From an uncultured Flavobacteriales bacterium (lineage in GTDB: Bacteria; Bacteroidota; Bacteroidia; Flavobacteriales_E; Vicingaceae), in assembly GCA_905479915.1 (NCBI GenBank), contig CAJQOH010000018.1:1-49637 (forward strand): a DNA stretch of 49,637 nucleotides. The letters run 5' to 3'. The translations under genes and the position numbers were made by a program. The stretch's first letter is position 1. Every line of letters starts with the position of its first letter. Of the stretch, positions 17,271 to 29,300 are shown one piece after another. The notes below the pieces were generated by a model that saw only the letters and a list, made by a program, of their open reading frames with translations, made no database searches and had not been told where the DNA came from.

Positions 17271-19109
17271 TTAAGCTTCCAATAAGTTATTAAATTCAGT
17301 TATCAATTGACCTTTAGAAAAAGGTAACCCTTGTATTTTATTGTATTGTAAATAATCAAACTGGGGCAATTCACTTTGTAAAAGCTTTACAAATTGTCCA
17401 TTGTTCAATTCACAAACAACTATCTTTTTAAACTTTGAAAATACCTCAGCAGTATTTTTAGGCAACGGATTAATATAGTTGAAATGAGCATGGGCAACAG
17501 ACTTTCCTTCAGCTAACATTGCTGAAACAGCAGTATGTAAACCTCCATAAGTTCCTCCCCATCCAACAACCAATAAGTCAGCATCATCACTCCCATTCAC
17601 TTCTAGGTTAGGAAGAAAATCGGCTACTTTTTTTACCTTTTCAGCTCTAACTTTAACCATTTCTTCATGGTTATTAGGATCATAAGAAACATTTCCCGTT
17701 ACCGCTTGCTTTTCTAAACCTCCTATTCTATGCTCTAAACCTTTCATTCCTGGTTTAGCCCAAGTTCTATTTAATTTATCCTCAGTTCTTGCATATGGGC
17801 TCCAATCCGCTTCACCTTCTTTTGCTAAAGCCGGTTGTATATCAGGCATTTCTGAAACGCTTTTTATTTTCCAAGGTTCTGCTCCATTTGCAATAAATCC
17901 ATCAGTTAATAAAATAACAGGTGTCATATGCTCTACAGCTAATTTTGCTGCCATATATGCGTAATCAAAACAATTTGATGGTGTACTTGCCGCTAAAACG
18001 ATAACAGGGCTTTCACCATTTCTTCCATAAACTGCTTGTAATAAATCAGACTGCTCCGTTTTAGTTGGCAAACCGGTTGATGGACCACCTCTCTGCACAT
18101 CAATGACAACTATTGGAAGCTCTGTCATCATCGCTAAACCAATTGCCTCCCCTTTCAATGCCAATCCTGGGCCTGATGTAGAAGTAATTGCTAAGCTTCC
18201 TGCAAAACTTGCTCCAATTGAAGAACAAATACCTGCAATCTCATCCTCAGCTTGTAACGTTACAATATTGAAATTCTTATACTTTGATAACTCATGTAAA
18301 ATATCAGAAGCTGGAGTTATAGGGTAAGTTCCTAAAAATATATCCAGCTTTGCTCTTTCTGAAGCTGCCATTAACCCCCAAGCAGTAGCTTCATTACCCA
18401 TGATACTTCTGTACTTTCCTTTTGGCAATGTTGCCGCCTTTACTTTGTAGGATGAAGGCAGTAACTCCACTGTTAAAGCATAATTATAACCAGCTTTTAA
18501 TGCTTGTTTATTTGCTTTAGCAATTTCAGGTACTTTCCCAAATTTAGCATCTAAATAATCTTCAGTAATGTTTAAAGGTCTACTAAACAACCAATAAACA
18601 ATCCCTAACGCAAACATGTTTTTACTTCTTGATCTAAATTTGTTTTCTATATCACAATCCGCAACACTGTCTTTAGTCAATTTAGTAATGGGAGCTTCAA
18701 TAACATTATAACCTGCTAAAGTGCCATCCTCTAAAGGGTTTGTTTCATAACCTGCCTTTTCAAAATCTTTAATTTTAAAATTATCGCTATCAACGATTAT
18801 TGTTCCATTATCTCTAATCCAATCAATATTTGCCAATAAAGCTGCAGGGTTCATCGCAATTAAAACATCCGCTTCATCTCCAGGAGAGAATATTCTATTA
18901 CTTCCAAACTGAATTTTAAACCCACTAACCCCAGCAACAGTACCCTGTGGTGCTCTAATTTCTGCCGGAAAATCTGGGAAAGTAGCCAGGTCATTACCAA
19001 TAAAAGCAGCAGTATTACTAAATTGAGTTCCAGTAAGCTGCATTCCGTCACCAGAATCACCAGCAAACTTGATTACAACTTGATCTATTTCCTCTATATT
19101 TTTCGACAT
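17271..19109 (-). CDS. korA: 2-oxoacid:ferredoxin oxidoreductase, alpha subunit (gamma-alpha fusion)
   Basis: The 612-residue protein begins with the gamma domain (VVIKFAGDSGDGMQLTG, IRAPQGTVAGVSGF), continues into the alpha domain (TYPITPASDILHELS, AGICSSIGASFAG, STSGPGLALKGEAIGLAMM, GGPSTGLPTKTEQSDLLQA) and ends in a further CoA/TPP-side domain. Gamma-alpha fusion is usual for the two-subunit KorAB type. I chose ATG 19107-19109 (MSKNIEEIDQ): a longer frame to 19154 adds a stretch with no family match and would run across the -7 box at 19128. Together with KorB it can run reductive or oxidative 2-oxoacid chemistry. An NAD-linked 2-oxoglutarate dehydrogenase is also encoded in this window. 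Confidence 0.9.
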   Translation of the reverse strand: MSKNIEEIDQVVIKFAGDSGDGMQLTGTQFSNTAAFIGNDLATFPDFPAEIRAPQGTVAGVSGFKIQFGSNRIFSPGDEADVLIAMNPAALLANIDWIRDNGTIIVDSDNFKIKDFEKAGYETNPLEDGTLAGYNVIEAPITKLTKDSVADCDIENKFRSRSKNMFALGIVYWLFSRPLNITEDYLDAKFGKVPEIAKANKQALKAGYNYALTVELLPSSYKVKAATLPKGKYRSIMGNEATAWGLMAASERAKLDIFLGTYPITPASDILHELSKYKNFNIVTLQAEDEIAGICSSIGASFAGSLAITSTSGPGLALKGEAIGLAMMTELPIVVIDVQRGGPSTGLPTKTEQSDLLQAVYGRNGESPVIVLAASTPSNCFDYAYMAAKLAVEHMTPVILLTDGFIANGAEPWKIKSVSEMPDIQPALAKEGEADWSPYARTEDKLNRTWAKPGMKGLEHRIGGLEKQAVTGNVSYDPNNHEEMVKVRAEKVKKVADFLPNLEVNGSDDADLLVVGWGGTYGGLHTAVSAMLAEGKSVAHAHFNYINPLPKNTAEVFSKFKKIVVCELNNGQFVKLLQSELPQFDYLQYNKIQGLPFSKGQLITEFNNLLEA

Positions 19110-19127
19110 TAAATTTAAATTTGATAG

Positions 19128-19135
19128 CAAATTTA
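19128..19135 (-). promoter_or_regulatory. -7 promoter box of korAB
   Basis: Read on the minus strand the bases give TAAATTTG, a full TAnnTTTG match, ending 18 bases before the korA ATG. The rest of the 367-base gap up to 19476 holds no gene or clear repeat that I can support, only a weak 6-base hairpin near 19262-19285. Confidence 0.5.
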
Positions 19136-19476
19136 CGATAACCACAAATAGCATGATTAAATAATCCTATAAGTTTATGAACGAATAATAGTTAATTTAG
19201 TAAAAAGCAGTTCTTTACTCATCCTTTTCACAAAATTAACTTATTAAAAATCATTTAGACTAGAGATAATGGAACAATAATCTCTTTAGCTATCTAATTG
19301 GTCTTTCAGAGAAAAACATAGTAACTTCAAAAATGCAATTTATCATTGAGGACGAATGTATTGACTAAAAAATTAAATATCCAAAAACGCCATTACATCT
19401 TAAAGAAAGTGAATACAAATATAGCAAGAACAGTAAACTTGATTAAAAATAAAGAACCTATTAAATAAAAAAACTT

Positions 19477-20364
19477 TTAATACTTAATTATTTGTTTACT
19501 GATCAGTTTCGATCCTGAATTTATTCGAATAAAATATATCCCTTTTTTTAAAACATCTGTTTTAATTGTAATATAGTTTGTATTACTTTTCTTAGAAAAA
19601 ACAATTTTCCCAGTTAAGTCTATAATTTCAATGTCTCTCTGTTTTTTCTCTTTAAAACTAATATTTAATTGTTCCCTAAAAGGATTGGGAAAAAAATCAA
19701 ATGTATCTTGGGATATATTATATTCTTCAGCTATAGTATTTAATGAAGGATTAAATGGTGGTGATATTATTTCACATCCATCAACAGACATAACCTCAAC
19801 TGTATAATCTTCAGAAGTAATAGAATCAAACTCCAAAATAGAATCGTTAGCTCCAACGATCAACGTACCATTTTTATACCATTGATAAGAAGATACATAT
19901 TGATAATCGGTTTTAACAATTAAGGTCGAATCATTTAAACCTGATATTGTTGGAGTAAGTATCGGAGTTATTTTAAATAGTTGATAGGGGTTTGTTGTAT
20001 TACCATTTACTCCGCTACTTACAAAGGAAATAGTAACATTAAGCGGTTGTACAATATCCTGACTCAAAGAATAATGCTGAAAAGTTAATGTTTCACCATT
20101 TGGCAGGTTGCTATAAACCGTTAAGAAAACCAAATGCTTTCCATTAACGGTTTGCATAATTTCTCCAACACCTCTAACAGTGACTCCTTCAAAAGCAGCA
20201 ATAGAATCACCTATTTCTCCCGAAAAATTACAAGTATCCACCAAAACACCTGTAATATTCATACTAAACTGATAATCTACTGGATTAACAGTCCAATTTG
20301 GACTAGCTGAAAATGCTAAGCTAGTCCAAAATAAAGTTCCTAAAACTAAAATATAATGTTTCAT
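19477..20364 (-). CDS. Secreted protein with T9SS type-A domain, partner of the giant LamG protein
   Basis: The 295-residue protein has a signal peptide (MKHYILVLGTLFWTSLAFS), then a module of about 110 residues beginning PNWTVNPVDYQFSMNITG with IAAFEGVTVRGVGEI and HLVFLTVYSNLPNGE. It continues with a short Ig/PKD-like stretch (YQWYKNGTLIVGANDSILEF), then a T9SS sorting domain (FDFFPNPFREQLNISF, LKKGIYFIRINSG). The first module is also present in the 3154-residue protein upstream. The two genes lie 25 bases apart on the same strand, so they are probably one operon and both are exported through T9SS. Function is unknown. The shared module suggests that both bind the same surface structure or each other. 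Confidence 0.88.
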   Translation of the reverse strand: MKHYILVLGTLFWTSLAFSASPNWTVNPVDYQFSMNITGVLVDTCNFSGEIGDSIAAFEGVTVRGVGEIMQTVNGKHLVFLTVYSNLPNGETLTFQHYSLSQDIVQPLNVTISFVSSGVNGNTTNPYQLFKITPILTPTISGLNDSTLIVKTDYQYVSSYQWYKNGTLIVGANDSILEFDSITSEDYTVEVMSVDGCEIISPPFNPSLNTIAEEYNISQDTFDFFPNPFREQLNISFKEKKQRDIEIIDLTGKIVFSKKSNTNYITIKTDVLKKGIYFIRINSGSKLISKQIIKY

Positions 20365-20389
20365 CTTTTCTTATTTATTAATAATAAAG

Positions 20390-23300
20390 CTATTGTTTAA
20401 TTATTTTCTTAAGTATAGTCTCTCCATCCAATTCTACTTTAATAAAGTAAACACCTTCCGTCATTTTTTCAATAGAATTCCAAGTAAACTCATTAAATCC
20501 AACAACCGTTTTATCTTGTGTAATTGTTTCAATTACCCGCCCAACAACATCAGTTAATTTAATTTCTAATAGCTCCTCTTTATCTGTCACAAAGGAAATT
20601 TTTAAATATTCCCTGAACGGATTAGGGTGAATTTGAATATCAATACCATCAATCATTTCATTTTTAATAGATAATTCATTGCTAATTCTTAAATAAACCA
20701 ATTCATTTGTTTCATAAGGAATAACAGTGTCAATATCTTGAATTATGTTTAAATCATTATCCAACAATTTAAACGAAATTGAATCAGATGACTCTCCATG
20801 AACGGTTAAGTAAAATTTATTTTCTTTTGACCTAACCATTCCTCTAATATTATTTGCCTTATCGTAAGCCGCTAAAATAGTATTATCAGGGATACCAATA
20901 TCTGCAATAACATTCATATTGGTTGGATAAATAGTGTAAGGAATTTGATCTTCAAACTCAATCACATTTTCTCCCATTTTACCACTAAAATTGGCATATC
21001 TAGGATAAATAATACTTCCATTTGTAGAAGAATTTAACATATACCCTTTTTGAGGCTCTAATAAGCTTAAAGTTCCCTTCCAGCCTAATAGAGCATCGTA
21101 TATCGCAAATTGTTGCTGGCTTTTTATAACATCACCTGTATTAAAAGTAACACTACTCAACGCTTCATTTACGCTCAAACTTGAGGTCTGTAAATATCCT
21201 ATCCAATTCCATCCAGGCTCAATTTTTACAGGGGCATTTACTAAGTTTACAGGTTGACCTGTAATTTCAAAAGAAGTGTCTTTTTGTGTTGACAACCTAA
21301 ATGATGATGAGATATTAATAGAGTCTAAACTCCCTATCCAAGATTGGATTGTACCATCATATTGTGTATAATCTTCTGCATTTCTAAAAACATCTGCTGC
21401 TGCTGGGACAAAATCATTTAACGCCATATTAACAGAAGCATCATTCAAAGTTAAAGGAAAAGATAACCAATTCCATCCATTGTTTACTTCATACATTAAT
21501 GCAACTTGTGCATCCGTATTCAGCACAACAGGAGATCCAATTGTTCCCAAAATAGCATTATTCCCAAAGTTAATATTGAATGGAGTTACATTATTGTGTA
21601 TTACTCCAACACTTGCATCCCAAGCTTTAAAAACAATGTTCTCTATACTATTTGAATTACTATAAATATTTAAAAAGACTCTGTATAAATCTCCTGAAGA
21701 AATGTACTGAACTTTACCTACACCTCTTAATTCATTATTAACATAAGCTGCAACCATATCCATAGTATCGGTTGAAATAATACTTTGTTGTTGAAATTCT
21801 CCAACAAGGCCCATTGAATATTGAAACTGTGATCCATCAATTGTCCAGTCTGGAGTTTTTGCTTTAACATTTAACTTTAGAGTTAAAATTTCATCAAACC
21901 CAAAACCAGTTGTTAATGCAATAAACTCTTCATAATCTCCAATATTTAGACCTGGTAAAACATCAAACGTAATCGTTTGCCTGCTTAATGCTCCAATATT
22001 TCCAGAAGTTTGAGTTGCTTGTAACCAAGAAGGAAGGTTAGAGATTGTAAATATTTGATTAGAACCACTATTATTTACTACATCCACTGTAAATTGATAG
22101 TCTTCTCCAACAAGTATTTCTGCTTGATGAATATCATCACCCCAAACTACTTGATTTTTATCTACATAGGCCAACCAAGTTACTGCAGAATTCATTTTAT
22201 TACCGTTCATATCTTGTAAGTTTCTCACGGTAATGTCTAACTCAACATTTTCTATTTGAGCAGCAGGTGTAATTGGTGTTATAATTATTTCATCATTATT
22301 AACAGCGTAAGTAAAGTTTACTGATTTAACCGAACGCTCAATTTTAATTGGAGCCGTTGTATTACTATGTGCCATTCCTCCCATTAATTGAGATGAGTGT
22401 GCTTGCAAGCCAATACTCGACTTATCAGATAAATCTGCAAATGTTTCAGTTAATACTAACTGACCAAATGAGTTAGTTGTATATTCTTCAAAGGGAAAAT
22501 AAGCCATTAAACCGTACTCGTCTCCTTTTAATCTATACTTAGCATCTCTTTCAATCTGATCACCTTGACGTGCCGCGTACCAAAATTTAAGTTCATCTAT
22601 TTGACCCGTTAAGTGTTGGTCTATTGTTTCTCCTCCTAACTCTTCTCTTCCATACGCTCCAATGTAAATCTTAGACCCTCCGAAAGCAGAAAATTTTGTA
22701 CTGGATATCGCTCCAGTTAAATTACCATCAACATATGTTTTCGTATTCCCTAAACGGTTAGATACTAAAGCAAAATGATGCCAGTTGTCATCGAAAAAAT
22801 TAACATCACTTACTTTCAATTCATAACCTGCATTCTTAACATACAACTTACTATTTGCATCGGAATAAATAGCCCAAGAAGATTCATTGTAATTTACTAC
22901 AGAGTTATCAATATTACCATTCGATAATAAAGTTTTATTTACACCACTTCCACTTTTAAACCAGAAAGATATGGTAAAATCAGTTTCTTTATCAAAGTTT
23001 AGTGTAGCTGAGTTAATTGCAAAATAATCGTCCACTCCGTCAAAAGTTATTGCTCTTCCATCTTGAGCAAAACTCCACGTAGCATCGTGAATAGCAGCTC
23101 TTCTTCCAGTTTTATCAGCAAGTACAGTTCCTTCTCCTTTATCCATTGTCCAATAGCCTAATAATCCAGCTGCATTCTTCGCTTGGGTTAATAGATAATT
23201 AGCTGTAATTTCAGAGCTTGTTCTTACATCATTCCATAAACGCAGCTCATGGATATTCCCTTTAAAAGTATTTCCAATTTTTATCGGTAATGTACTTTCA

Positions 23301-26300
23301 GTAATTGTTGATGTAAGTGTCCCCGAAGCATCTCCAATTCCTGCAACATACAAATCAACAGACTTATTGGTATTGTCAAAAACAACGGCATAATGTGTCC
23401 AATCGTTATTGTTAATTACTGTATTTGAAACCAATGCTTTTCCATCAATGTTAAAATAAAAATTATCTGCTGCATCAAACCCTATTTCCCATTGTCCATC
23501 TTGTTTTGCAAGTACTTCAGCACCTGTAGCATTTCTCTTTGCAAAAAATTCAATAGAAAACGATCTATTTTCAAGGTTCGTTATAGGAATAGTCATTTCA
23601 TCTGTCCCATCAAAGTAAAGACTTGTGTAATGAGCAATATCTGTACTGTTAAGTACCCCTCTGATATCAATATCTAACCCTGCATTAATTAAACCAGTAT
23701 TAATTTGTTCGTTAAACTTAATGCTAATCTCATCACTTGGAGATAAAATCCCATTAATTGGTTTAGGTGCTCCAAAATTATGTGGATTTACTCTATCTAC
23801 AATTCCAGAATAAATTGGAGAAAGTCTTTTTACCTGATTAGGACAAGTAGTCTCTATTTGGATATCATAATTCCCATCCAATAAATTACTCATATCAAAA
23901 TCTGCAGTAGTATAAGGAGAGCTTCTCGATAACAACAGGGTATCAGCTCCTGCATTATCTTTATTAAAGAAACTCATCGCATTAATCCAAGTAGCACTCG
24001 TACTTGGTTTAAAACGCATTACCGCTTTCTCAAATCCTGCAAAATTTAAGTCATAATCTCCAATAATGTAAGGAAGCGTATCATTAAACGAGCTATTTAG
24101 TACCCATTGATCTGTTGGAGCCAATAAGGAGGACTTTGTACAAGTAGGCACAAATGATACACTAAAAGTTGTTGAAACCTCAATAGAAGTATCACACACA
24201 GATTGAAAGATTAATGTTAGATCCTTAAACTCATTTTCTTGCGGACTTTTTTGTACCAGCATTGTTTTATTGATACTGGTTCCTGCCGGAATCTTAAAAG
24301 ATCTATTCGGGTCTTGTCCATCAATGGAAACAATTGCTCCGTGAGGGTTAGATGCCGCATCTAATTCCAAATCGTAAATCATAATATCGTCTGGGTTTTC
24401 ATTCACTAAGGTTAATGTAAATACCGCTTCTTGATCGGATGGAATACCCACCTGCACAGCCGGACTAATAGAGATACCAGGTCGCTCTCTTTGTACAGTA
24501 GCTGGTGAAAGAACATGTTGCCCTGGTTCAAAATACTTGGTCTTTACTTCATCTTCGTAAGGACAAGAAGTTTCTGCTCCTTTTATCTTGAAAATAGGCC
24601 CGTTTTGATTTCCTCCGTCTAAAATATCCACTGAGTAAAAATCTCCTAGGTTTTCATCCTCTAAGGTAAATTCATAAGCAATACTATGAGATTCTCCTCT
24701 AGAAGTTTCTCCACTTGTTTGTAAACCAACAGTAAAAGAGTTGGTAGCTTCTATTCCTGTACCACTTACTGTAGCCCCAGCTATAGTTGCTAATGTATTG
24801 GATACGTTAACCTCATAACTAAACATGTAAGACATATCATTACTCAGTGTAACACTTCGAGAATAAGATGTTCCTGAACTAAAAGAAACATTCTTTTCCA
24901 ATTCTGATACGGCTTGTTCTAACAATACCACAGAATGGTCTGGTCCTGAACCAACTGCTGTACCTATATCTCCAGCTGGAGGAACACTTTGTCCATCAGC
25001 AGCATTTACCTTCATTTCTTCATTTAAGGCAATGGCTTCTTCCCACAAACGTATTTGTTGATTGTATTTTCTTACAGGGTCTATGACAACAGAGTCAGGG
25101 TGAAAAACTTTTGTAAAAGTATAACTCGGCCCATCATTATCTGCAGGATGATCTTTTGGATAATCGCTAGTAGCAGCAGCCCCCCATTTTGGATCGTCAT
25201 TGTTAGACCCATACAAAGGATTTGTTGCCGGAATTTTAGAGGTATAATCTGCATCGGTAAGAAGTAAATCATTTCTCAATTGTTTTAAATTAGGAATTAA
25301 ATCTTCTATAATGTGTTTTTGAGTATATATAAAGTAAGTTCCAAAATCAGTAGGATCTACCGTAAATCCTTTTCTACTCCCTAATTTATACGTAAACCCT
25401 GATGCTGTTTTGGTAGAATCGGAAGTTTTACACTTTACGTCTCCTCCACAAGCATTACTTGGTATGAATTCCAAATAATCTGCTACACCAAAAGTCATAT
25501 TTTGTGATTTCCCGATGTAAATATCTGCATCAGCTCCTACAAATTCTGGGTCTGCACTTGTACTAATGTCTTCTTGAATGGTAATGGTTTCTCCATAATC
25601 TTGACCACCACCTAAGGTTGTTGATATATCAAAAGTATTCACTAAGCTACCTTTGATCTCTGTAGCAGTTGCGAGACCTACCCCTACAGCAAATTTAGCT
25701 CCAACCTTCACATTTTGTTCAAATGAGCCACCAATGGAACCTCCGACATACCAAGAAAAATTACTTCTAATTTCACTGTCTTTTACTAAAGTAGCAAAGC
25801 TATTAGATCCTGGGGGATCTCGTAAAATATGACTGGGCATTTCTGGGCCTTCAGTTACAAAACTTGTTCCGCCTTGTTTATTTCCAATAACGTAAGCATC
25901 CATTTCCCAGGAACTAGAAGTTAACCCTATTTGCGAGGTAATTTCTATTTTTTTAGTAAAATCTTTTTCTGGCTCTGATGGATTTTGAGTAATGTTAGGC
26001 TCACCAACAGTAAAAACATACAAAGAGTCTCCATCAATATCCGTAATGTCAAAAACATCCAAGTTTCCAGAAAGCCCATTGTTTACAGTAATTTGTGCAT
26101 CAGTTACTCCTACAGTATCATGTACAGTACCAACATCATTGTTCGTGTAAATTTCACTTACCTTAATTAAACAAGCATAATCATTGTGCTGTAAAAATGC
26201 TGGATAAACTAACCCGCTAGTATAAATCGTATCTATATCACCTTTATTAAATACAATTAAAGAATCTTCTCCTTTACTAAATGGATTTCCTACATTATCG

Positions 26301-29300
26301 GAAACGGTTAAAGTATGTCGAGATCGATAGATATAATCTTTCTTATAATGAAATTCTACTTCATCAACATGAATTACATTACCTAAAGCATCGTACACCG
26401 TATCTTTAATTTCTTGTAAAGGCAAGGTATTGGATAGTTTAACTAATTCCACAGGAAAGGTAATCGTTGGGTTACTTTCAATAATAATCTCAGGGTTAGC
26501 ATGAGATGTAGCTCCTTTAAAATAATAATCTAAAGGAAATACTTCTGTAACAAATTCACCATACTGATCCGTTTCAACTGTATCTGCGTAAGTACATCCT
26601 GTAGCTTCCAAAACAATTTTTGCAGTTCCAATGTTATTCTTTGTTCGATGTAATCCCGTAATTTGATCTCCTTCTCGCGTTCCTCCAACAGCCTTACCTA
26701 TTACTTTTATTTTTGTATTGTCTACAAACACTTTTCCAGGCCCAGTACCAAAATCAATAGGTTGCTGAAAGTCATGTGTACCTGTTTCAGGATACCTTCC
26801 TTTAAAGAAGGTGTGTCCTGATTTTTCAAAAGAAATGTAATGGTCTCCAATAGGTACAGTAACATCAAATTTCCCGTCTGTCTGAGTAGTGACAGGTTGC
26901 CCATCTTTTATAGCAAAAGTTCCATCAACCTTTACGTAAACACCTGCTGCAGGACAATATACGTCATTGTTGTTTTCTCCATAAAACAGATACCCAATAA
27001 CAGGGAAAGCAGATATATCTTCAAAATCCTGATTATTACTTACAGGACTTGATTTCCCAACAAAAACAGTTCTATTGTTAGGTTTAAATTGATGGTTAGG
27101 AATATAAGGAGTTATGTTAAATATTTCTCCATTATCCGCATAACTCATGTGCTTAATAATATAATTTCCATCTACATCTGTAACTGCATTATTTCCTAAT
27201 TTAGAACTACTTGGAACCACGTTGCTAAAAGTAGGGGTATTCCATGTATACCTTGTCATTACACCATGGCGGTTATTGAAATTGTTTCCTGAAGTGAATG
27301 AAGCATCATATACCTTATTTCCTACTCCTTCTTCAAAACGCAAATACATCCCTAAACCAGACTCATTACCTTGTAAAAACCCATTCATTTCGGCATTAAT
27401 CTGCGTTTCAGATTTGGCAATTCCCCACAGTCTAAACTCATCCATATACCCTTTAAAAGAAGCTGAAGAAGTTGGAGTATCGTCTAGTCTACTGTTTGTT
27501 CCTACTACAAAAGCATGCCCAAAAGAACCCTTTGTTATGTTTAATTCTTGTTGAAAAGAAAGTGGATCTCCATTCTTATCTATATTTGATCCATCTACAA
27601 AAACATTAATTGTTTCTGTATTATTATCATAAGTAATTGCAAAATGATGCCATTCATTGGGGTGAATATCTATACTAATAGGATAATCGACAGTTCCTGT
27701 TCTTAACTTCCATACGCTATTACCGTTACTTGGAGTAACTAATGCTAAATAATCTCCTGAAACCCCTGTTCTACCTACCCTAAAGATATAACTACTATTA
27801 TATTCTACCGGATTTGCCCAGAACTCTATGGTTTTATCGTTATCATTCAACACAAAATCAAGGTCTACCTGATTATATTCCACTAAAGATGTTACCCAAT
27901 TTGCACTAGCTTCGTCCACAAAAAGAAAGTGGTCTCTATCTCCATCAAAATAAAGAGATTGATTCAAATTATTTCCAATGTTACTCTCTCCTAATATTTG
28001 ACAACCTTCTACACTAATACCTCCCGTATATTCAACACGGCCGGTAACGATTCCATAAGGAGATCTAAAACCTATAGCAGATGCCGTATCTGAAATTAAA
28101 TCAGCTGCAGCACAATTCCCTTCTGCAGCAATAAAGTATTCATATAAGGTGTTTGCTTCCTGGTTTTCGTCTTTATATGTTCTTAAATTAGGGTCTACAG
28201 TTGCAACTAAAGCTGGAGCAATAGTTTCGCCAAGTTTTCTTCGATAAACTTTTTGTTCCGTTAAAGCTCCACCATTATTTTCAACTGTCCAATCAAGCTG
28301 AACATAATCAGAATGATAGCCTTTACTTGCTAAAAGTGCCCTTAAACCGTATGTATCTTTAATGTCTCCTGGCATATATATATTTCCTGTTGTTGCTATT
28401 TCCAATTCACCAGAACAAGAATTACTTACCTTAACAGTATATGTATTATCTATACAAATGGAGCTTTCAGAAAAAGTTTTTGAAGTAGTATTTGCACTAA
28501 TTCCTTCAATTAAAGGAGTCCCATCTCCATTTTTATAAATTAAAAATTCGTCTTCATTGTTCCATTCATCTGTCCAGTTAAGTGTAATGGTTTTATTTGT
28601 TTCATTTTTCGTTGCTGTAATCCCTGCTGAAGGTGTTGTTAATCCTCCTTTTACCTGTGTTGTTGTATATTGATATGAAGAGTACCTTACATCACTTCCC
28701 CTAACCCCATTGGCATTAACACGAGTAGCTGACCTTACTTTATACCTATATTGCTGGTTGGTTGAAAATGCAGTATTATCAACAAATGTAAATGTTGTGG
28801 TATTCGCTCCTTTATTACTAGTAATAGGATCTGACCCAACAATATCGGCACCATGATCTGTTCCTGCTTTATACTCAGCAATTTTTACAGTTGACCCGCC
28901 AATTTTTTCTTTGTAGATACCAAAATAGACCTCCATGCATTCTTGATTATCTACTTCCCATTTCAATGTTCTTTCACTACGGTTACAAATATCTCCTTCA
29001 ACTCTAAAATTATTAATCTCACTTATCTCAGGTGTTATTATTATACTCGTTATAGCATTATACGGCTCACCTGTGTAATCATGCTCCTCCAAAACCAGTG
29101 TTAAACGGTATTCATAATCTTTACAATCATCTGTTAAAGTATGAGTATAAGAAGAACGTGATCCACTAATCTTTCCATCAACTTCTTTCCAAGCACCATA
29201 GGTAGTTGAACCCGCATTTTTTGTTCTTACATCTAGTGTGTAATACCAGTCGTCTGTAGCCTCACCTATTTGTGTAGCAGCAGTAGGTTTTGTAAAACTG

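Noticed and set aside
19262-19285. AGAGAT/ATCTCT hairpin in the korA upstream gap
   Set aside because: The stem is only six bases with an imperfect interior and no T-run.
21000-28000. Antisense open frames inside the giant LamG gene
   Set aside because: They lie opposite strongly coding sequence with clear domains and have no domains of their own.
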